Below are positions 42,689 to 54,533 of a stretch of DNA of 64,000 nucleotides, one piece after another; the first letter of the stretch is position 1, and every line of letters starts with the position of its first letter. Below the pieces are notes generated by a model that worked only from the letters and a program-made list of their open reading frames with translations, had not been told where the DNA came from and made no database searches. Made by a program: the position numbers and the translations under genes. The stretch comes from Slackia faecicanis (lineage in GTDB: Bacteria > Actinomycetota > Coriobacteriia > Coriobacteriales > Eggerthellaceae), in assembly GCF_003725295.1 (NCBI RefSeq), contig NZ_QICB01000001.1, positions 1 to 64,000 of the forward strand. Direction: 5' to 3'.

Positions 42689-42770
42689 CGTATTTGCACG
42701 GCTGGTACGTGCGATACGCTAAAACTTTTTCTGACGCATGAGAAAGTGGGCACGGCCCGCTTTCTTTTTG
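42689..42770 (+). promoter_or_regulatory. Attenuator leader of rimP-nusA-infB with competing antiterminator
   Basis: First hairpin: CGTAT/ATACG and GCACG/CGTGC (42689-42718). Terminator: AGAAAGTGGGC (42741-42751) with GCCCGCTTTCT (42755-42765), then TTTTT. Competitor: TTTCT (42728-42732) can pair with AGAAA (42741-42745), which would break the terminator. This is the layout of a transcription attenuator. NusA, encoded downstream, is a plausible effector by autoregulation; rimP leaders with attenuators are known in other bacteria. Confidence 0.72.
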
Positions 42771-42809
42771 TATAAGCACCTATTCAGGGTGTCTGGAAAG
42801 GAGGACGGG

Positions 42810-43289
42810 ATGCTTTCGTCCAAAGAGGCAAGCTTGCTTGCCGCCCTCGAGCCGCGCGCGGCCGACGAGGGAATCGAAATCGTGACGGTCGAAGTGGTCG
42901 GGTCCCGCAAGGCTCCCACCATCCGCGTGTATCTCGATACGCCCGAGGGCATCACGTTCGAAGAGATCACGACCGCCCAGGCGTGGGTGAACGAGATTAT
43001 GGACGAGCTCGATCCGTTTCCGGGCGCCTATACGCTCGAGGTGAGCTCTCCCGGTATCGACCGCCCGCTGCGCACCCCCGAGCATTTCGCCCGCTTCGCC
43101 GGCGATGAGGTCTACGTCATGACGACGTCGCCCATCGACGGCCGCAGCCGATTCAATGCCCGCCTGTGCGGCTTCGACGAGGAGAAAGGCTGCGTCGAGC
43201 TTTCCATGGAAGACGGAGCGAAAATCGACGTTCCTCTGGGCGATATCAAGAAGGCGCACGTCAAGGGCGTCATCGACTTTTCCCGATAA
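42810..43289 (+). CDS. rimP: Ribosome maturation factor RimP
   Basis: RimP assists 30S assembly. The 159-residue protein has PTIRVYLDTPEGITFEEITT and LEVSSPGIDRPLRTPEHFAR, the family signature. An ATG after AAAGGAGGACGGG is chosen over a longer frame that would begin inside the attenuator. It heads the rimP-nusA-infB operon and is separated from nusA by 48 bases. Confidence 0.95.
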   Translation: MLSSKEASLLAALEPRAADEGIEIVTVEVVGSRKAPTIRVYLDTPEGITFEEITTAQAWVNEIMDELDPFPGAYTLEVSSPGIDRPLRTPEHFARFAGDEVYVMTTSPIDGRSRFNARLCGFDEEKGCVELSMEDGAKIDVPLGDIKKAHVKGVIDFSR

Positions 43290-43337
43290 AGACCGAGCGA
43301 GCACGTACGATACGTACGTCGACGAGGAAGGAATACC

Positions 43338-44540
43338 ATGGCATCCGAACTTATGGAGGCTTTGCAAGCCCTGGCGCACGAGAAGAAGATCGACGAGTTC
43401 TATCTGATCGAACGCCTCGAGGCGTCGCTTGCCAAGAGCTATCAGAACATTCTCGACCTGGAATGGGATGCGCGCGTGACGATCGACCGCACCACGGGCC
43501 GCATCTACGTCTACGAACTGGTTCCGGTGGGCGAGCCCGATGAGGAGACCGGCGAGTACAGCGAATTCGAAGAGCGCGACGTCACTCCGAACGACGTGAG
43601 TCGCATCGCCGCCCAAAACGCCAAGGGCGTCATCGCCGCCATGGTGCGCGAGGCCGGCCGCCAGAGCATCTACGAAGAGTTCAGCGACCGCGTGGGCGAC
43701 ATCGTGACGGGCACGGTTCTGCAGGTCACGCCCGACTTCACGATCGTCAAGATTCGCGACGGCGTCGAGGCCGAACTGCCTCATTACGACCAGAAGCGCA
43801 ATCCCGGCGAGCGCAACGAGCGTCCCGCAGGCGAGCACTACCGTCATAATCAGCGTATCAAGGTGCTGATCATCGACGTGCGCGACCCCAATGCGCTCGA
43901 GCCCCGCGTCCGCGGCGACCAGGCGCGTCCCGCCATCGTGGTCTCGCGCACCCATCCCGACCTGATTCGCCGCCTTTTCGAGCTCGAGGTTCCCGAGATC
44001 TACGACGGCATGGTCGAGGTCAAATCAATCGCCCGCGAGCCCGGCGCCCGCTCCAAGGTCGCCGTCGCCAGCCGCGAGAGCAATCTCGACCCGGTGGGCG
44101 CCTGCGTCGGCCCGAAGGGCAGCCGCGTGCGCATGGTGGTCGAAGAGCTGCGCAACGAGCGCGTCGACGTGATCCAGTGGGACGAGGATCCTGCGAAATA
44201 CATCGCTCAGGCGCTCAGCCCCGCTCGCGTGACCCGCGTGAGCATCGACGAGGCCAACCACTACGCCACCGTTGTGGTTCCCGACGACCAGCTCTCCCTT
44301 GCTATCGGCAAGGAGGGCCAGAACGCCCGTCTGGCAGCGCGTCTGACCGGATGGCACATCGACATCAAGTCCACGAGCTTCGGCATCGCGCCGGCGCCCG
44401 AAGTGAATATGCTCATCGACGAAGAGCCCGAGGAAGACGAAGCGGAATTCTGCGCTTACGTTTCCGAGGACGGCGCGCATTGCCGCAATCATGCCCGTCC
44501 CGGCAGTCGCTTCTGCGGCATTCACGCCGACGAGGAGTAG
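43338..44540 (+). CDS. nusA: Transcription factor NusA with a C-terminal Cys/His tail
   Basis: NusA binds RNA polymerase and controls pausing, termination and antitermination. The 400-residue protein has the N-terminal domain, an S1 domain ([20 protein letters not shown]) and KH domains ([20 protein letters not shown] and [19 protein letters not shown]). The last 31 residues add Cys372, Cys382, Cys393 and His396 in a C-x9-C-x10-C-x2-H pattern, resembling a small zinc knuckle and absent from textbook NusA. Ribosome site GGAAGGA. The rnpM/ylxR gene often found next is absent. Confidence 0.96.
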   Translation: MASELMEALQALAHEKKIDEFYLIERLEASLAKSYQNILDLEWDARVTIDRTTGRIYVYELVPVGEPDEETGEYSEFEERDVTPNDVSRIAAQNAKGVIAAMVREAGRQSIYEEFSDRVGDIVTGTVLQVTPDFTIVKIRDGVEAELPHYDQKRNPGERNERPAGEHYRHNQRIKVLIIDVRDPNALEPRVRGDQARPAIVVSRTHPDLIRRLFELEVPEIYDGMVEVKSIAREPGARSKVAVASRESNLDPVGACVGPKGSRVRMVVEELRNERVDVIQWDEDPAKYIAQALSPARVTRVSIDEANHYATVVVPDDQLSLAIGKEGQNARLAARLTGWHIDIKSTSFGIAPAPEVNMLIDEEPEEDEAEFCAYVSEDGAHCRNHARPGSRFCGIHADEE

Positions 44541-44574
44541 TTCGAGAGAGTAGAGGATAGACGAGGAGTACCGT

Positions 44575-47322
<2,748 letters not shown>

Positions 47323-47350
47323 CGCATACGGCGTTTCATCCGCCGCTTTG

Positions 47351-47390
47351 GCGTCCGGCTCCCTTCGAGGGCGTCGGACGCCTCGTTTAT
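47351..47390 (+). terminator. Terminator-like hairpin between infB and rbfA
   Basis: GGCGTCCG pairs with CGGACGCC, with an inner CCCT-TCG-AGGG stem, followed by TCGTTTATC. The U-tract is poor, so it may only partly stop transcription, lowering rbfA relative to infB. No gene is visible in the 204-base gap. Confidence 0.55.
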
Positions 47391-47526
47391 CGAGATGGCG
47401 TGCATGGCACCAGGCCGCGCGCCATCCCTTCGGCGAGGTCCGCCTCGGCACGGTTTTGCTCCGGGCATGCCGAGACGCATCTCGCCGACGGTTTATGCAT
47501 GAACCCTTCTGAAAGGAGGATTCGTT

Positions 47527-47919
47527 ATGAAACAATCCAATGCGAATCGCAAAGTCAACGAGCAGGCTCGCGAGATTCTTGCGAGCATCCTGCTTTTCGA
47601 GGTGTCCGATCCCCGTCTGCGCCTCGTGACGATCACGGGCTGCGAAGTCAGCTTCGACCGCAGCGTGTGCAACGTGTTCTACACCGCAGAGCCCGGCCGC
47701 TATGAAGACGCCGCCGCAGGCTTCGCCGCCGCAGCGGGCCGCATCCGCAGCCTGATGGGCAAGGGCCTTTCCTGGCGCGTGACCCCCGAGCTCCGCTTCA
47801 TACTCGACCCTTCGGTCGACGAGGCCGAAAAGATCACCGACGCGTTGGCCCGCGACGCGGCGCGCAACGCCGAATCGGCCGAGAAGAGCCGATCCGAAGA
47901 GGACGCGGAGGAGGAATAG
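47527..47919 (+). CDS. rbfA: Ribosome-binding factor A
   Basis: RbfA matures 16S rRNA in the 30S subunit. The 130-residue protein has ANRKVNEQAREILASILLFE, VSDPRLRLVTITGCEVSFDR and WRVTPELRFILDPSVDEAEK, matching the family. An acidic tail (EKSRSEEDAEEE) ends it. Start follows AAAGGAGG. The DHH gene begins 4 bases after its stop. Confidence 0.95.
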   Translation: MKQSNANRKVNEQAREILASILLFEVSDPRLRLVTITGCEVSFDRSVCNVFYTAEPGRYEDAAAGFAAAAGRIRSLMGKGLSWRVTPELRFILDPSVDEAEKITDALARDAARNAESAEKSRSEEDAEEE

Positions 47920-47923
47920 CGCC

Positions 47924-48931
47924 ATGGCGGTGACCCCTCAGACCAATACTACGCTCGAGGCCATGGCCGACCGCATGAGGGCATGCGACGATTTTGTCTT
48001 GTGCGGACATGTGAACCCCGACGGCGATTGCCTGGGCTCTCAGCTTGCGCTCATGCATGCCCTGCACGCCATCGGCAAGCGCGCGGCCTGCATTCTGGTC
48101 GAGCCCGATTCGGTCGACCTGGGATTGCGTTTCTTGCCGGGCGTCTCCGACATGAAGGCCGCGGCCGATTTCGACGGCCCCGCGGCGACGTTCGTGGCCT
48201 GCGACGTGCCTACGACGGCGCGCTTGGGCGCCGCGGCCGATATCCAGAGCCGCGCGCAGATGCGCTTCACCGTGGACCATCACGCCGCCGACGCGTCGAT
48301 GTCGGAATGCAACTACGTCGATCCCGACGCGCCGGCGTGCGGCATGATCGTGTGGGAACTCGCCAAGCTGCTTGCAGGCGATGCCGTTCCCGCCGCATCG
48401 GCGATCTGCTGCTACACCGCGCTGATGACCGACACCGGCAGGTTCCAGTATCAGAACACCACGCCCGCGGCCTTGTGCGCGGCCACCGAGATGGTCGAGG
48501 CGGGCGCCGATCCGGCGCTCGTGTCGAGCGAGGTGTATCAGAGCCGCAGCTTCGCTTCGCTCATGCTTGAAAAGGCCATGCTCGAAAACGTCACGGTGGC
48601 CGAAGACGGCCTGTGGGCGTTTTCCTATCTGCATAAAGGCGATTTCGACCGCCTCGGCGCGGTGAAGGCCGATGCCGAGCCGCTGGTCGATATCGTGCGT
48701 TCGCTTGCGGGCGTGCGCGTCGCGTGCATGCTGCGCGAGCAGCCCGACGGCGTGCGCGGCAGCCTGCGTGCGAAGGGCGAAGAGATCGACGTGTCCGAGC
48801 TCGCACGCGCGATCGGCGGCGGCGGACATCGCGCAGCCGCGGGATTCACGTTCGAGGGCGCTCTCGACGAGGCGATCGCCGCGCTGCCGGCACATCTCGA
48901 TGCGCTCGTCGCCAAGGCGGGTCTGCGATGA
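47924..48931 (+). CDS. nrnA: DHH-family phosphoesterase, NrnA-like
   Basis: NrnA-type enzymes degrade nanoRNA and/or dephosphorylate pAp. The 335-residue protein has GHVNPDGDCLGSQLAL, the catalytic DHH in FTVDHHAADAS, MTDTGRFQYQNTTP and the DHHA1 motif IGGGGHRAAAGF. It lies between rbfA and truB, its usual place in many Gram-positive bacteria. Its TGA overlaps the truB ATG. Confidence 0.93.
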   Translation: MAVTPQTNTTLEAMADRMRACDDFVLCGHVNPDGDCLGSQLALMHALHAIGKRAACILVEPDSVDLGLRFLPGVSDMKAAADFDGPAATFVACDVPTTARLGAAADIQSRAQMRFTVDHHAADASMSECNYVDPDAPACGMIVWELAKLLAGDAVPAASAICCYTALMTDTGRFQYQNTTPAALCAATEMVEAGADPALVSSEVYQSRSFASLMLEKAMLENVTVAEDGLWAFSYLHKGDFDRLGAVKADAEPLVDIVRSLAGVRVACMLREQPDGVRGSLRAKGEEIDVSELARAIGGGGHRAAAGFTFEGALDEAIAALPAHLDALVAKAGLR

Positions 48932-49938
48932 AGCGGGGCCAGAGCGGCATCTCGTGCATCGTCGGCGTCGACAAGCCTTCGGGAATGAGCTCGCACGACG
49001 TGGTGAACGCCTGCCGCCGGATATTCGGCGAGCGCCGCGTCGGCCACACCGGCACGCTCGACCCGCTGGCCACGGGAGCGCTGTGCGTCTGCATCGGCCC
49101 TGCGGCCAGGCTCGACGCGTACATGACGAACCACGATAAGACCTACGACGTGCGCATCGCCTTCGGCGTGGCCACCGATACCGACGACGCGCAAGGCGAG
49201 CCCGTCCGCGCATGCGAGGTTCCGTCCGAGGCGTGCGACCCCGACTTCGCGCGCGAGCGCGTGGCCGCGCTGGTCGGACGCCACAAACAGCTGCCTCCCG
49301 CGTATTCGGCTATCAAGCGCGGCGGCGTGAAGGCGTGCGACGCGGCCCGCGCGGGCAAGGTGATCAAGCTGGAACCGCGCGATATCGAGATCTACGACGC
49401 CGAACTGCTCGACCTCGAGCGCGACCATGATGCGGAGGTGCTCTACTGGGACGTGCGCCTTTCGGTGTCGAAGGGGACCTATATCCGTTCGATCGCGCGC
49501 GACCTGGGCGTGTCGCTGGGCACGGCGGCCCATGTCCAGAAGCTGCGCCGTCTGAAGGCGGGCTCGCTCGACGTGCAGGACTGCCTTTCGATCGAAACGC
49601 TCGAGTCCCGCGTGCTCGACGCCGCCATCGACCCGGTGTTCTTGCTGGGGTATCGCATGGCGTTTTTGACCGACGAACAGGCTGCGGCCGTTCGAAACGG
49701 GGCGTTTCTGCGCATCGCCGACATGGAGCTTTTCGAGGCTCCGTGTCGTTTCGACGAATCCGATTGCGGCCCGATGCGCGCGGCGAAGCGCAGCACGGCG
49801 CCTCTCGAAGACGGCGAGACGGTGAGCCTGGTGGCGGGCAACGAGCTGCTCGCTTTGTACGGCGCGCATTCCAAGCAGGGCGTCTTGCGTCCCTGCTGCG
49901 TTTTTTCACAAGGAGTGATTCGTGGCAAAGGTCTATAG
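48928..49938 (+). CDS. truB: tRNA pseudouridine-55 synthase TruB
   Basis: TruB makes the T-loop pseudouridine of tRNA. The 336-residue protein has VDKPSGMSSHDVVN, the catalytic Asp45 in GHTGTLDPLATGAL, and SVSKGTYIRSIARDLG. The ATG overlaps the previous stop (ATGA). Its own end overlaps the ribF start by 17 bases. Confidence 0.96.
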   Translation: MKRGQSGISCIVGVDKPSGMSSHDVVNACRRIFGERRVGHTGTLDPLATGALCVCIGPAARLDAYMTNHDKTYDVRIAFGVATDTDDAQGEPVRACEVPSEACDPDFARERVAALVGRHKQLPPAYSAIKRGGVKACDAARAGKVIKLEPRDIEIYDAELLDLERDHDAEVLYWDVRLSVSKGTYIRSIARDLGVSLGTAAHVQKLRRLKAGSLDVQDCLSIETLESRVLDAAIDPVFLLGYRMAFLTDEQAAAVRNGAFLRIADMELFEAPCRFDESDCGPMRAAKRSTAPLEDGETVSLVAGNELLALYGAHSKQGVLRPCCVFSQGVIRGKGL

Positions 49939-50842
49939 GGTCAACGAGGCGTTCGATCACGGTCTGCTTTCGGGAGCGTCTTGCGCGTTCGGCGTGTTCG
50001 ACGGCGTCCATCGCGGCCATCGCTTCCTGATCGACGAGGCGAAGAAGACGGCCGCCGAATGCGGCGGCCCTTCGGCCGTGCTGACGTTCGATATCGATCC
50101 CGACGAGCGTTTCCATGCCGACCGGCTGAAAAAGCTCATGACGAACGAGCGCCGCATCGAGGCGCTGGCGCAGACGGGCGTCGATTTCGTGGCGGTTCTG
50201 CCGTTCACGCCTGCGTTCGCGGCCCAGGCGCCCCTCGATTTCCTTGCGACGACGTTCGGCGAATCCTTTCCCGCGGCCTTGCATGTCGGCTGCGACTTCC
50301 ATTTCGGCGCGAAGGCGGCGGGCCAGGTTGACGACCTGCGCGCATGGGCCGATGAGCGCGGCGTGCGCATTTTCGCGCACGACCTGAAAAGCGCGTTCGA
50401 CAAGCCGATCACGGCGACGCGCATCAGGCTGCTGCTCGCCGAGGGACGCTGCGAAGACGCCGTCGAGCTGCTCGGCCATCCGTACGCGTTCGAAGGCGTG
50501 GTGGCGCAGGGCCGCGGCGAGGGGTCCGATATGGGATTCTGCACGGCCAACATCGAGCTTGCGCCCATGATGCGCGCGCTCGGGGAGGGCGTCTACGCCG
50601 CGTGGGCGACGGTTTCGGGCGTCCGCTACAAGGCGGCGATGAGCATGGGAACCGCGCCCACCTTCGCCGAGGCGACGGCGACGAGCGAGGTGCATATCCT
50701 CGATTTCGAAGGGTCGATCTACGGCGAGACCATCGCGGTGGAGCCGGTTCATTACCTGCGCCCCATGGTCGAGTTCGATTCGGTTGAAAGCCTGATCGCC
50801 GAGGTGCAGGCGAATATCGCGTGGGTGCGCGAGAATCTGTAG
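49922..50842 (+). CDS. ribF: Bifunctional riboflavin kinase/FAD synthetase
   Basis: The 306-residue protein makes FMN and FAD. The N-terminal nucleotidyltransferase shows CAFGVFDGVHRGHRFLIDEA. The C-terminal kinase shows SMGTAPTFAEATATSEVHIL and YGETIAVEPVHYLRP, a variant of the usual NIGxxPTF...EVHxLDF pattern. The GTG start follows AAGGAG inside the truB end. Next to truB is its conserved location. Confidence 0.95.
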   Translation: MAKVYRVNEAFDHGLLSGASCAFGVFDGVHRGHRFLIDEAKKTAAECGGPSAVLTFDIDPDERFHADRLKKLMTNERRIEALAQTGVDFVAVLPFTPAFAAQAPLDFLATTFGESFPAALHVGCDFHFGAKAAGQVDDLRAWADERGVRIFAHDLKSAFDKPITATRIRLLLAEGRCEDAVELLGHPYAFEGVVAQGRGEGSDMGFCTANIELAPMMRALGEGVYAAWATVSGVRYKAAMSMGTAPTFAEATATSEVHILDFEGSIYGETIAVEPVHYLRPMVEFDSVESLIAEVQANIAWVRENL

Positions 50843-50902
50843 GAGGCGATGGGCCCGCGCGCGGCGAAGCGCCGCGGGCGTCGTCGGAAAGCGGGGGATG
50901 CT

Positions 50903-51079
50903 ATGAAGTCTGAATACTACGCATGGATCGCGGGCATCGCGTTCGCGCTTGCGGCGTTCGCGGTCGCGATCATGGCCGTGGGCTATCAGCCCCTGACGTT
51001 CGGTCGCGGGGCTACCGTGGCGGTGCTTGTCATCGTCGGCGTCGTTTCGCTCGTTTTGCGCCGTAGGGGGCGAAACTAG
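50903..51079 (+). CDS. Small two-helix membrane protein, unknown
   Basis: The 58-residue protein has two membrane segments (AWIAGIAFALAAFAVAIMAV and ATVAVLVIVGVVSLVL) and a basic end (RRRGRN). I recognise no family. The start follows GGGGGATGCT; a longer frame beginning upstream is Arg-rich and lacks a ribosome site. The dnaG ATG begins at the base right after its stop, so it is co-translated with primase. Confidence 0.65.
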   Translation: MKSEYYAWIAGIAFALAAFAVAIMAVGYQPLTFGRGATVAVLVIVGVVSLVLRRRGRN

Positions 51080-52942
51080 ATGGCGGGAATCTCGGACGAC
51101 GACATCAGGCGCGTGCGCGAAGCGAGCGATTTGGTGTCGATTGCCGGGGAGCGCGTGGTGCTGCGCCAGCGCGGTCGCGATTTCTGGGGGTGTTGCCCTT
51201 TCCATAGCGAGAAATCCCCGTCGTTCAAGATCGACCCGACCACGCAGCTGTGGCACTGCTTCGGCTGCGGCGAGGGCGGCGACGTGTTCGGATTCGTCAT
51301 GAAACTCGACGACCTGGGCTTCGTCGACGCGGTGCGCGAGCTCGCCCGCCGCGCCGGCATCCAGCTGACCGAGGAGCCGGGCGTCGTCGCGGCGCGCGGG
51401 CGCAAGGCGCGTTTGAAAGAGGTTTGCGAGGCCGCGGCGTCGTTTTACCATCTGCAGCTCATGAGGCTGCGCGGCCCTCAGGCCGATGCGGCACGCGCCT
51501 ACCTTTCGTCGCGCGACCTGGGAGGCCGCGTTCCGAAAGATTGGAACTTAGGCTATGCTCCCGGCAACCAGGCGCTCGTGCGCCATTTGAAATCGCTGGG
51601 GTTTTCGGCCGAAGACATGGTCGAGGCCAATGTGGCCACGGCGTCGAAACAGGGCCGCGGCCTGCGCGACCGCTTTTTCGACCGCATCATGTTCCCGATC
51701 CGCGATGTCGAGGGCGACACCATCGCGTTCGGCGGCCGCGTGGTCGGCAAGGGCGAGCCGAAATACCTCAATTCGCAGGAAACGCCCGTATTTCATAAGT
51801 CGCAGGTGCTGTTCGGGCTCGACAAGGCGAAGGCGGCCATGGCGAGCACGGGCGTCGCGGTGATCGTGGAGGGCTACACCGATGTGATCGTGATGCATGA
51901 GGCGGGCGTGAAAAACGTCGTGGCCACGCTGGGCACGGCTTTGACGGTCCAGCATATCCGCACCATTTCGCGCCATGCGAAGCGTCGCATCGTGTATCTG
52001 TTCGACGGAGATGAGGCCGGCCAGCGCGCGGCCGACCGCGCGGCGCGCTTTCTCGACGAGAGCATGCTGCCCGAGGCGGGTCGCTCGAAGATCGACCTGT
52101 GCGCGGTCACGCTGCCGGACGATCTCGATCCCGCCGATTTCGTGCAGCAGCGCGGCGCCGAGGCGCTCGAGGACCTGATATCACATGCCCAGCCGCTGCT
52201 GCGCTATGCGATCGACAGGACGTTTTCGAAGTACGACCTGGCCGATTTCGGCCAGAAAAGCCGGGCGCTGGCCGATGCGCTCTCGCTGCTCGCTCCGATC
52301 AAGCGCTCGGTGCTCGCGCAGGAATACGCAGGCTACATCGCCGACAGGCTGCATTTCGACATCGCCATGGTGACCGAGAAGCTTGCGGGCGTTGCGGCCC
52401 CGCGCTCCTATGACCAAGCGCCTGCCGAAGCCGCCTCGGCGCCGTTGCCGAAGCCGGCCGTTTCGCTTCCGCCGCGCGAGCGGGAGCGCTTGCGGATCGA
52501 GCGCGAGTTTCTCGCCCTGTGCGCCCGCCATGCCGAAGTCGGTCTGGCTTACGCCGATACGCTCGTGCAGACGATGTGGCATCGCGATGTCCATCGCAGG
52601 ACGGCCCAGGCGCTGATCGCCTATTTGGCCGAGCATCCCGAGGCGAGCGCGCCGGGAGACGTGGTGCGCGGCGTCTCGTCGATGGTGGAAGGCGCCGATT
52701 CGACGCTGACCGCCGCTTCGGTGTATGACGATATCGAGCCGGGCGCTCTCGGACGCTTTCTCGCCGACGAATTGGCGATACGCGATATGGAGGATTCGAT
52801 CGCGGCCGTCAACGCCCAGCTGAAGCGCCCCGAAGCCATGTCGTCTTCCGAATACGAGCAGGCCTATCAGGACGTGGTCATGCTGCAAAGGGAGCTGGTG
52901 GCGTTGCGAAGCGCGCATCGCCCGCTCGGGTCGGCCGAATAG
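51080..52942 (+). CDS. dnaG: DNA primase
   Basis: DnaG lays RNA primers at the replication fork. The 620-residue protein has the N-terminal zinc motif with CPFH and HCFGCGEGGDVFGFV (C-x2-H...C-x2-C). A TOPRIM core follows with VIVEGYTDVIVMHEAG, TLGTAL and YLFDGDEAGQRAADRA, then a helicase-interaction domain. It is followed by rpoD after a promoter gap, the classic dnaG-rpoD order. Confidence 0.96.
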   Translation: MAGISDDDIRRVREASDLVSIAGERVVLRQRGRDFWGCCPFHSEKSPSFKIDPTTQLWHCFGCGEGGDVFGFVMKLDDLGFVDAVRELARRAGIQLTEEPGVVAARGRKARLKEVCEAAASFYHLQLMRLRGPQADAARAYLSSRDLGGRVPKDWNLGYAPGNQALVRHLKSLGFSAEDMVEANVATASKQGRGLRDRFFDRIMFPIRDVEGDTIAFGGRVVGKGEPKYLNSQETPVFHKSQVLFGLDKAKAAMASTGVAVIVEGYTDVIVMHEAGVKNVVATLGTALTVQHIRTISRHAKRRIVYLFDGDEAGQRAADRAARFLDESMLPEAGRSKIDLCAVTLPDDLDPADFVQQRGAEALEDLISHAQPLLRYAIDRTFSKYDLADFGQKSRALADALSLLAPIKRSVLAQEYAGYIADRLHFDIAMVTEKLAGVAAPRSYDQAPAEAASAPLPKPAVSLPPRERERLRIEREFLALCARHAEVGLAYADTLVQTMWHRDVHRRTAQALIAYLAEHPEASAPGDVVRGVSSMVEGADSTLTAASVYDDIEPGALGRFLADELAIRDMEDSIAAVNAQLKRPEAMSSSEYEQAYQDVVMLQRELVALRSAHRPLGSAE

Positions 52943-52967
52943 CGAAAACCGAAAACGACAAGAAAGG

Positions 52968-53012
52968 CCTGGTCATGTTGCATTGACCAGGTCAATGGAT
53001 TCTTGGTACAAT
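52968..53012 (+). promoter_or_regulatory. rpoD promoter with palindromic operator over the -35 box
   Basis: TTGACC (52983-52988) and TACAAT (53007-53012) are spaced by 18 bp. The -35 box is half of a perfect palindrome, TTGACC-A-GGTCAA (52983-52995). A further half-site, CCTGGTCA (52968-52975), pairs with TGACCAGG (52984-52991). The overlap suggests repression or activation by a dimeric regulator of the main sigma factor gene. Confidence 0.7.
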
Positions 53013-53070
53013 TATAAACTGTATCTTTAGGGCCATTGTGCCCATTTTCTGCGGCGAAAGGATAGCATCT

Positions 53071-54249
53071 GTGTCTGCTGCCAAAGCGAAAACAACTGAA
53101 GATCCCAAGAAAAGCAAGGCAAAAGGAGAGGATGCCGCTCTTGCCGGCGACATGGCTCTCGAAGACGAAAAGATAGACTCTTCGCTGTCTGACGACGAAG
53201 ACCTGCTCGAGGGCATTCCCGAGGAAGAGCTCAAGGCCGCCGAAGACGCCGAAGTCAACCTGCCAAAGGTATCCACCCGCGCTTCGAAGGTGCGCCGCCG
53301 TTCGGCCGACACCTCCGTCACCATGCTCACGGGCGATCCCGTCCGCATGTATCTGAAAGAAATCGGCAAGGTTCCCCTGCTCACGGCCGCCGAGGAAATC
53401 GACCTCGCCATGAAGATCGAGGCCGGCGTCGCCGCTACCGCCGAGCTCGAGAAGGCCGAAGAAGAGGGCATCGAGCTCGAGCGTCGCGAGCGCCGTCGCC
53501 TGACGCGCGTCGAACAGGTGGGCATCGATGCGAAGCAGCAGCTTATCGAAGCGAACCTCCGTCTCGTCGTGTCGATCGCGAAGCGCTATGTCGGCCGCGG
53601 CATGCTGTTCCTCGACCTCATCCAGGAAGGCAACCTGGGCCTCATCCGCGCCGTCGAGAAGTTCGACTATACCAAGGGCTTCAAATTCTCCACGTATGCG
53701 ACGTGGTGGATCCGCCAGGCCATCACGCGTGCGATCGCCGACCAGGCCCGCACCATCCGTATCCCGGTGCATATGGTCGAAACGATCAACAAGCTCGTCC
53801 GCATCCAGCGCCAGCTGCTTCAGGAGCTCGGCCGCGATCCCTCTCCGGAGGAAATCGGCGAGAAGATGGGCCTGAGCGCCGAGCGCGTGCGCGAAATCCA
53901 GAAGATCAGCCAGGAGCCCGTCTCCCTCGAAACGCCGATCGGCGAAGAGGAAGACAGCCAGCTGGGCGACTTCATCGAAGACGACGCCGCCATCGTGCCG
54001 CCTGACGCGGCGAGTTTCTCCATGCTGCAGGAGCAGCTGGGCAAGGTGCTCGACGGCTTGGCCGAGCGCGAGCGCAAGGTCATCAGCCTGCGTTTCGGCC
54101 TCGAAGACGGCCATCCGCATACGCTCGAGGAAGTGGGCCGCGAATTCGGCGTCACGCGCGAGCGTATCCGCCAGATCGAGAGCAAGACGCTCGCGAAGCT
54201 GCGTCATCCCAGCCGTTCTTCCAAGCTGAAGGACTACCTGGAAGACTAA
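53071..54249 (+). CDS. rpoD: Primary RNA polymerase sigma factor (RpoD/SigA)
   Basis: The 392-residue protein carries regions 1.2 to 4.2. [20 protein letters not shown] is region 1.2. [20 protein letters not shown] and [20 protein letters not shown] are region 2. Region 4 has [20 protein letters not shown]. An acidic N-terminus of about 75 residues precedes region 1.2. I chose the GTG (VSAAKAKTT) because GAAAGGA lies about 10 bases before it; an upstream GTG would fall closer to the promoter. It follows dnaG, with its own promoter. Confidence 0.96.
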   Translation: MSAAKAKTTEDPKKSKAKGEDAALAGDMALEDEKIDSSLSDDEDLLEGIPEEELKAAEDAEVNLPKVSTRASKVRRRSADTSVTMLTGDPVRMYLKEIGKVPLLTAAEEIDLAMKIEAGVAATAELEKAEEEGIELERRERRRLTRVEQVGIDAKQQLIEANLRLVVSIAKRYVGRGMLFLDLIQEGNLGLIRAVEKFDYTKGFKFSTYATWWIRQAITRAIADQARTIRIPVHMVETINKLVRIQRQLLQELGRDPSPEEIGEKMGLSAERVREIQKISQEPVSLETPIGEEEDSQLGDFIEDDAAIVPPDAASFSMLQEQLGKVLDGLAERERKVISLRFGLEDGHPHTLEEVGREFGVTRERIRQIESKTLAKLRHPSRSSKLKDYLED

Positions 54250-54295
54250 AGCTTCGTCCGCTGTTCGCGCGTCGCGCGAAAATGAAAGCGCGTCG

Positions 54296-54323
54296 TTGCG
54301 ATTCGCGTTCGTTGCGGTACAAT
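54296..54323 (+). promoter_or_regulatory. Promoter of tRNA-Met
   Basis: TTGCGA and TACAAT are spaced by 16 bp and would start transcription about 25 bases before the tRNA. A perfect TTCGCGCG-T-CGCGCGAA palindrome at 54264-54280 lies after rpoD but has no U-tract. Confidence 0.65.
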
Positions 54324-54355
54324 AGCCGAACATCTCGTCTTGGGACGGGGTATAC

Positions 54356-54430
54356 GGGCCTGTAGCTCAACGGTGGAGCAGGGGACTCATAATCCTTTGG
54401 TTCTCGGTTCGAATCCGGGCGGGCCCACCA
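54356..54430 (+). tRNA. tRNA-Met (CAT anticodon), probably elongator
   Basis: GGGCCTG (54356-54362) pairs with CGGGCCC (54420-54426), followed by ACCA. The anticodon loop is CTCATAA and the T arm holds GGTTCGAATCC. A paired G1-C72 argues against initiator tRNA. A lysidine-modified tRNA-Ile with CAT cannot be fully excluded. Confidence 0.9.
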
Positions 54431-54440
54431 CGAAATATCG

Positions 54441-54474
54441 AAGGCCGGAAGTGGTGACGCTTCCGGCCTTTTTC
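54441..54474 (+). terminator. Terminator of tRNA-Met
   Basis: AAGGCCGGAAG pairs with CTTCCGGCCTT over an 8-base loop and is followed by TTTC. It also faces the convergent LtaS-like gene. Confidence 0.9.
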
Positions 54475-54533
54475 GTTGCCCGGCCCCGCCTTGCGCCTTC
54501 GTACGGTCGCGCGGCGCAAGGCGGGTGGGCAGG

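Noticed and set aside
42741-42770. Simple terminator of the upstream HAD gene
   Set aside because: A promoter (42653-42682) lies between the HAD gene and the hairpin, and a competing antiterminator pairing exists, so it fits the rimP leader better.
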